Shown here in pieces: positions 59,772 through 64,000 of a DNA stretch of 64,000 nt. This stretch comes from Streptomyces sp. Ru62 (lineage in GTDB: Bacteria; Actinomycetota; Actinomycetes; Streptomycetales; Streptomycetaceae). The translations under genes were made by a program, and so were the position numbers. The stretch spans positions 108,080 to 172,079 of the forward strand of contig NZ_PQSU01000023.1 of the NCBI RefSeq assembly GCF_002920615.1. The letters run 5' to 3'. Positions within the stretch are counted from its first letter, which is position 1, and each line of letters starts with the position of its first letter. The notes beneath the pieces were generated by a model that was given only the letters and a program-made list of their open reading frames with translations, was not told where the DNA came from and did not search any database.

Positions 59772-61391
59772 ATGTCCAGAAGCCGAACCGGTCCGAACCA
59801 CTTCGACCGGCTGTCCCTCCGCCCGGCACTCGCGCTGCTCGCGCTGGCGTTCACGGCCACCGCCTGTTCCGGAGACGGCTCCGGCACCTCGGCCGGCGCC
59901 GCGGCCGGCCCGCCGCGCGACGGCGGCACACTGGTGGTCGGTGCGGAGGCCGACCCCGCCTGCCTCGACCCGCAGCAGACCGGGCAACTGGCCGCCGTGG
60001 ACATCACCCGCTCCATGGTCGACACCCTCACCGACCAGGACCCCAAGACCGGCAAGATCGTGCCGTGGCTCGCCAAGTCCTGGACACAGAGCGCCGACGG
60101 CCGCGACTTCACCTTCGTCCTGCGCGACGGCGTCACCTTCAGCGACGGCAAGCCCGTCGACGCGAAGGCCGTGAAGCTGACCTTCGACAACCTGATCAAG
60201 CAGCCCGCCAACGGCGCCCCCGCCTACATACGCGGCTACCGGGGCACCACCGTCAAGGACGCGCACACCTTCACCGTCCGGTTCGACGCGCCCAACGCAC
60301 AGTTCCTCCAGGCCACTTCCGGCGTCGGTCTGGGCATCCTGTCACCGGCCGGCTTCGAGAAGTCCAACGCGCAGCGCTGCCGCGGCCAGTTCCACGGCTC
60401 CGGACCGTACGTACTGGACCACTACACGGCCAACCAGGAAGTCGTCCTCAAACGGCGCAAGGACTACGCCTGGCCGTCCTCGCTGGACGACAACCGGGGC
60501 GCGGGCCACCTCGACCAGGTGAAGTTCACCTTCGTCTCCGAGGCGGGTGCCCGTACCAGCGCCCTCAGCTCCGGCCAGGTCCAGGTCGCCAAGAGCGTGC
60601 AGCCCACCGACCAGGCGCAGTTCAAGGGCAACGGCTTCCACCTGCTGTCCAAGCCCGCACCCGGACTGGTGCCCCCGCTCTCCCTGAACCACGTCGGTGC
60701 CCTCGCCGACGAGAAGGTGCGCAAGGCGCTGCTGGTGGGCATCGACCGCGAGCAGCTCGTCGACACCGTCTTCAACTCCTCGTACAAGCCGGCCACCAGT
60801 GTCCTCGCCTCCACCACCCCCTACTACACCGACGACAGCGACAAGCTGGGCTACGACCCGGACGGCGCCGCTCGGTTGCTGGACGAGGCGGGATGGAAGA
60901 AGAGCGAGGACGGCATCCGGGTCAAGAACGGCAAGCAGCTCACCCTGACCTGGCTCATCCCCGCGCCGATGCCGCCGGTGGACGAGTACGTCCAGCAGCA
61001 GCTGCGCAAGCTGGGCGTGGACGTCAAGCTCAAGGCCGTCCAGCCCGCCGCCTACGTCGAGCAGCAGCAGAAGGGGCAGTTCGACATCACCGCGGTCGCC
61101 GTGACCCGCGCCGACCCGGACGTGCTGCGCAACATCTTCTACTCCAAGGGGTCCAACCTCTGGCACCTGCCGGCGAGCGAGCTCGACACCTACCTGGAGC
61201 AGGAGGCGTCCGCGACCGACGACAAGGCCCGCCGCGAGGCGGTCTCCAAGGCCACCGACTGGATCCTCGACCACGCGGACACCGTCCCGCTGTACGAGGG
61301 CTCCCTGGTGCACGGCGTGTCCGACCAGGTGCACGGCCTGGCGCTGGACGCGTCGACCCGGCTGAACCTCCACGACGCGTGGGTCGGGTGA
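59772..61391 (+). CDS. ABC transporter substrate-binding lipoprotein, family 5 (oligopeptide/nickel type)
   Basis: This 539-residue protein has a lipoprotein signal ending LALAFTATACSG and an SBP_bac_5 domain (GGTLVVGAEADPACLDPQQ, VPWLAKSWTQSADGRDFTF, FHGSGPYVLDHYTANQEVVL, VRKALLVGIDREQLVDTVF). It binds a peptide, opine, nickel complex or another medium-sized solute. Permease and ATPase genes follow. The 250 nt before it contain GC-rich degenerate short repeats but no gene. Confidence 0.93.
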   Translation: MSRSRTGPNHFDRLSLRPALALLALAFTATACSGDGSGTSAGAAAGPPRDGGTLVVGAEADPACLDPQQTGQLAAVDITRSMVDTLTDQDPKTGKIVPWLAKSWTQSADGRDFTFVLRDGVTFSDGKPVDAKAVKLTFDNLIKQPANGAPAYIRGYRGTTVKDAHTFTVRFDAPNAQFLQATSGVGLGILSPAGFEKSNAQRCRGQFHGSGPYVLDHYTANQEVVLKRRKDYAWPSSLDDNRGAGHLDQVKFTFVSEAGARTSALSSGQVQVAKSVQPTDQAQFKGNGFHLLSKPAPGLVPPLSLNHVGALADEKVRKALLVGIDREQLVDTVFNSSYKPATSVLASTTPYYTDDSDKLGYDPDGAARLLDEAGWKKSEDGIRVKNGKQLTLTWLIPAPMPPVDEYVQQQLRKLGVDVKLKAVQPAAYVEQQQKGQFDITAVAVTRADPDVLRNIFYSKGSNLWHLPASELDTYLEQEASATDDKARREAVSKATDWILDHADTVPLYEGSLVHGVSDQVHGLALDASTRLNLHDAWVG

Positions 61392-61440
61392 TGCCGGTGC
61401 GAGCCTTCCGCAAGGCCGGGCCCACGCCGGGCGGTGCGCC

Positions 61441-62400
61441 ATGACCCCCGCGCGGTACCTCGCGGGACGTGTGCTGCGCGCGGTGTTCGTCGTGTGGGCG
61501 GCGTTCACCCTCGCCTTCGCCGCCCTGCGACTGCTGCCCGGCGACCCCGTCGCGCTCATGCTGAGCGGGCGCGGCGGGTTCGACACCCTCAGCCCGGAGG
61601 ACATCGCCCGGGCCAAGGCCGAGCTGGGCCTGGACCGGCCGCTGCCGGTGCAGTACGGCCACGCGCTCGCGGACGCCCTCCACGGTGACCTCGGCGCGTC
61701 GCTCCAGACGGGGCAGCCCGTCACCCGCATGATCGCCGACGCGTTGCCGTCGACGTTGGCACTGGGCGGCACCGCCCTGGCGCTCGCGCTCACCGCCGGG
61801 TGCGCGCTGGCGGTCTCCGCCCACCTCGTCGGCTCCCCGGCGGTGCGGCAACTGCTGCGCTCCGTCCCGTCGTTCGCCGTCTCACTGCCGTCGTTCGCGG
61901 TCGGACTGCTGCTGATCCAGTTGCTGTCGGTCCGGTGGCACCTCTTCCCGTCCCTGGGCGGCACCGGGGCGGCCGGACTGGTCCTGCCCGCGTGCACCCT
62001 GGCCATCCCGGGCGCGGCGCTGGTGGCCCAGGTGCTCGGCAAGAGCCTGCACACCGTCCTGCGGGAGCCGTACGCCGACACGGTCCGCGCCACCGGCGCG
62101 GGCCGCGCCCGGCTGCTCCTCGCGCACGGGCTGCGCAACGCGGCCATCCCGGCGGTGACAGTGGTCGGCCTCCTGGTCGGTTATCTCATCGGCGGCGCGG
62201 TCGTGGTGGAGACCGTCTTCTCCCGGCCCGGCATGGGCCGGATCACCCAGGCCGCCGTCTCCACCCAGGACCTGCCCGTCGTCCAGGGGGTCGTCGTCCT
62301 GGCCTCGTTCGTCTTCGCCGTGGTGAACCTCGGCGTCGACCTGCTGTACCCGGTACTGGACCCGCGGATCCGGGCGACCGGCCGGCTGGTGACGTCATGA
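61441..62400 (+). CDS. Oligopeptide/nickel-type ABC permease (DppB/NikB-like)
   Basis: This 319-residue protein has six predicted membrane segments, the DppB N-terminal signature (YLAGRVLRAVFVVWAAFTLA, LPGDPVALMLSG) and the EAA coupling loop (EPYADTVRATGAGRARLLLA). Its stop overlaps the start of the second permease (ATGA). Confidence 0.95.
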   Translation: MTPARYLAGRVLRAVFVVWAAFTLAFAALRLLPGDPVALMLSGRGGFDTLSPEDIARAKAELGLDRPLPVQYGHALADALHGDLGASLQTGQPVTRMIADALPSTLALGGTALALALTAGCALAVSAHLVGSPAVRQLLRSVPSFAVSLPSFAVGLLLIQLLSVRWHLFPSLGGTGAAGLVLPACTLAIPGAALVAQVLGKSLHTVLREPYADTVRATGAGRARLLLAHGLRNAAIPAVTVVGLLVGYLIGGAVVVETVFSRPGMGRITQAAVSTQDLPVVQGVVVLASFVFAVVNLGVDLLYPVLDPRIRATGRLVTS

Positions 62401-63332
62401 GCGGGCACGGCACGGCTCCCGGCGCCGTGGCCGACGGGACCCTGGCCGATGACGCCGCGCCGGTGCCGGCCGGGTTAGCGGCCCTGGCCGGCCGCCGTCT
62501 CCGTGCCGCGCGCGACGCGACGGTACGGCACGTGCCGCGCTCACCCGGCGCCGTCCTGTCCGTCCTCGTGCTCCTGCTGGTGCTGGGGTGGGCGGTCGCG
62601 CCCGAGTGGTTCACCCACCAGAGCCCCACGACCGGGACACCGGCCGAGCGGTTCCGGCCGCCGAGCGGCGCGCACCCCTTCGGCACCGACCAGCTCGGCC
62701 GGGACGTGTACGCCCGGGTGGTGCACGGGGCGTCCCTGTCGCTGCGGGCGACGGTCGTCGCCATCGCCGTGGCCCTCGTCGTCGGCATCCTGCTGGGCCT
62801 GGCAGCCGGGACCTTCGGCAGGTGGGCGGACGCGGTGATCATGCGGCTGGTCGAGGTGATGCTCTCGGTGCCGCCGGTCCTGCTCTCACTGACCATCGTC
62901 GCCGCCATCGGTTTCGGCACCGTCCAGGTGGCCGTCGCCGTCGGTGTCACGAGCGTCGCCGCGTTCGCCCGGGTGATGCGGGCCGAGGTGCTGCGGGTGC
63001 GCACGGCCGGCTACGTGGAGGCCACGATCCTGCTGGGCTCCCGCTGGTGGCGCGTCCTGTTCCGCTACGTCCTGCCCGCCGCCGTCGGTCCCGTACTGGC
63101 CCTCGCGGCGCTCGACTTCGGGCTGGTGGTGCTGGCCATCGCCAGTCTCAGCTTCCTCGGCTACGGGGAACCGCCGCCCGCCCCGGAGTGGGGCGCCCTG
63201 GTCGCCGACGGCCGCAACTACCTCGCCACGGCGTGGTGGCTGACGACCCTGCCCAGTCTGATCGTGACCGCCGTGGTCCTCGCCGCGAACCGGCTGTCGA
63301 GGATCCTGGAGACCCGAGGAGAACGACCATGA
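62397..63332 (+). CDS. Oligopeptide/nickel-type ABC permease (DppC/NikC-like), contains a TTA codon
   Basis: This 311-residue polytopic protein has the DppC features HPFGTDQLGRDVYARVVHGA and the EAA loop YVEATILLGSRWWRVLFRYV. Leu27 (62475-62477) is encoded by TTA, read in Streptomyces only by the developmentally regulated bldA tRNA, so full transporter production may be tied to development. It overlaps both neighbours by 4 nt. Confidence 0.95.
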   Translation: MSGHGTAPGAVADGTLADDAAPVPAGLAALAGRRLRAARDATVRHVPRSPGAVLSVLVLLLVLGWAVAPEWFTHQSPTTGTPAERFRPPSGAHPFGTDQLGRDVYARVVHGASLSLRATVVAIAVALVVGILLGLAAGTFGRWADAVIMRLVEVMLSVPPVLLSLTIVAAIGFGTVQVAVAVGVTSVAAFARVMRAEVLRVRTAGYVEATILLGSRWWRVLFRYVLPAAVGPVLALAALDFGLVVLAIASLSFLGYGEPPPAPEWGALVADGRNYLATAWWLTTLPSLIVTAVVLAANRLSRILETRGERP

Positions 63333-64000
63333 CCTCCGCACCGGCCGGGACGACCCGTCCCGAGGCCGTGTCGCAGGACACCGCGGTGCTGCGGATCACG
63401 GACCTGCGGGTCGGCTACCGTACGGCCGCCGGGACCCGGACCGCCGTCGACGGCCTGGACCTGACGGCCGCGCCGGGCCGGATCACAGCCGTCGTCGGCG
63501 AGTCCGGCTCCGGGAAGAGCACCACCGCGCACGCCGTGATCGGCCTGCTGCCCCCGGGAGGCCGGGTGGAGCACGGTTCCGTCCGTCTGGAGGACGAGGA
63601 ACTGACCGGGCTGAGCGAGCGGGCGTGGCGGGACGTACGGGGCCGGCGCATCGGCTTCGTGCCCCAGGACCCCGGCGTGTCGCTGGACCCCGTGAAGCCG
63701 GTCGGCCGGCAGGTCGCCGAGGTGCTGCGCGTCCACCACCTGGCCACCGGGCGGGGCGCCGCGGAACGGGCCGTCGACCTCCTCGCCGGGGCGGGACTGC
63801 CGGATCCCGCCCGGCGGTCCCGCCAGTACCCGCACGAACTGTCCGGCGGCATGCGCCAGCGCGTGCTCATCGCGATGGCGACCGCGGCCCGGCCCCGCCT
63901 GCTCGTCGCGGACGAACCCACCTCGGCCCTGGACGTGACGGTGCAGCGGCAGATCCTCGACCACCTGGAGGCGCTCGCCGCCGACACCGGTACCGCCGTG
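63329..64000 (+). CDS. ABC transporter ATP-binding protein, oligopeptide/nickel type (3' end outside window)
   Basis: The first 224 codons are present. Walker A VVGESGSGKST, Q-loop FVPQDPGVSLDP, signature LSGGMRQRVLIAM and Walker B LLVADEPTSALDVT are all intact. In this family the protein usually continues with a second, OppF-type ATPase, fused or separate. ATG 63329 overlaps the permease stop, with GAGGAGAACG upstream. Confidence 0.96.
   Translation, partial: MTSAPAGTTRPEAVSQDTAVLRITDLRVGYRTAAGTRTAVDGLDLTAAPGRITAVVGESGSGKSTTAHAVIGLLPPGGRVEHGSVRLEDEELTGLSERAWRDVRGRRIGFVPQDPGVSLDPVKPVGRQVAEVLRVHHLATGRGAAERAVDLLAGAGLPDPARRSRQYPHELSGGMRQRVLIAMATAARPRLLVADEPTSALDVTVQRQILDHLEALAADTGTAV

Overview
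The window is a 64 kb stretch of very high-GC actinobacterial DNA. Codon use, Tat and lipoprotein signals, several leaderless regulator promoters and close homology to known Streptomyces families point to a Streptomyces chromosome, probably an accessory or arm-like part. There is no rRNA, tRNA, CRISPR array or intact insertion sequence.

Layout. (1) 1-12.6 kb is a carbohydrate block. It holds two secreted glycosidases on the minus strand (GH95 fucosidase-type, cut by the window edge, and GH27 alpha-galactosidase with a C-terminal carbohydrate-binding module), a ROK-family regulator, and a tightly overlapping plus-strand operon encoding a sugar-binding lipoprotein, a mandelate-racemase-type acid-sugar dehydratase, two RbsC-type permeases and an RbsA-type ATPase. 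A FadR-type GntR regulator follows. (2) 12.7-17.2 kb is a partner-switching module: GAF/PP2C phosphatase, STAS antagonist and, convergently, a 941-residue GAF-PP2C-kinase fusion. (3) 17.2-22.3 kb is miscellaneous: a DUF3291 protein with a Cys-containing HTH regulator, a haloacetate-dehalogenase-like hydrolase, a protein with 11-residue repeats, and a decayed mosaic of gene fragments.

(4) 22.3-35.4 kb is the most interesting region. It looks like one catabolic regulon. A divergent pair of operons encodes P450 plus a glutamine-synthetase-like ligase (minus) and ferredoxin, ferredoxin reductase, an acetoacetate-decarboxylase-family protein and HpaE-, HpaD- and HpaG-like enzymes of homoprotocatechuate meta-cleavage (plus). 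A TetR regulator and a second unit follow: an amino-acid/amine permease, a PuuC-like aldehyde dehydrogenase and a PuuD-like gamma-glutamyl hydrolase. Three near-identical palindromes (GTTT..GCCAAAC) sit at the promoters of all three units. My reading is a gamma-glutamylation route for an aromatic or other amine feeding a ring-cleavage pathway. This is inference.

(5) 35.5-43.5 kb holds a MarR regulator, a GH127 beta-L-arabinofuranosidase, a GH10-CBM2 xylanase remnant, a Ser/Thr kinase, a SMI1/KNR4 protein, an FMN reductase and a MmyB-type XRE regulator. (6) 44.1-58.5 kb is a type II polyketide cluster in the angucycline gene order (cyclase, KS-alpha, KS-beta, ACP, ketoreductase, aromatase/cyclase, FAD oxygenase). 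It continues with a tandem-ABM oxygenase, a second FAD oxygenase, a SAM synthetase, an adenosine kinase with an odd repetitive tail, a hydrolase, a SnoaL-like protein and an O-methyltransferase. (7) 58.6-64 kb carries an LLM-family flavin/F420 oxidoreductase and an oligopeptide/nickel-type ABC transporter that runs off the right edge. One of its permeases carries an in-frame TTA codon.
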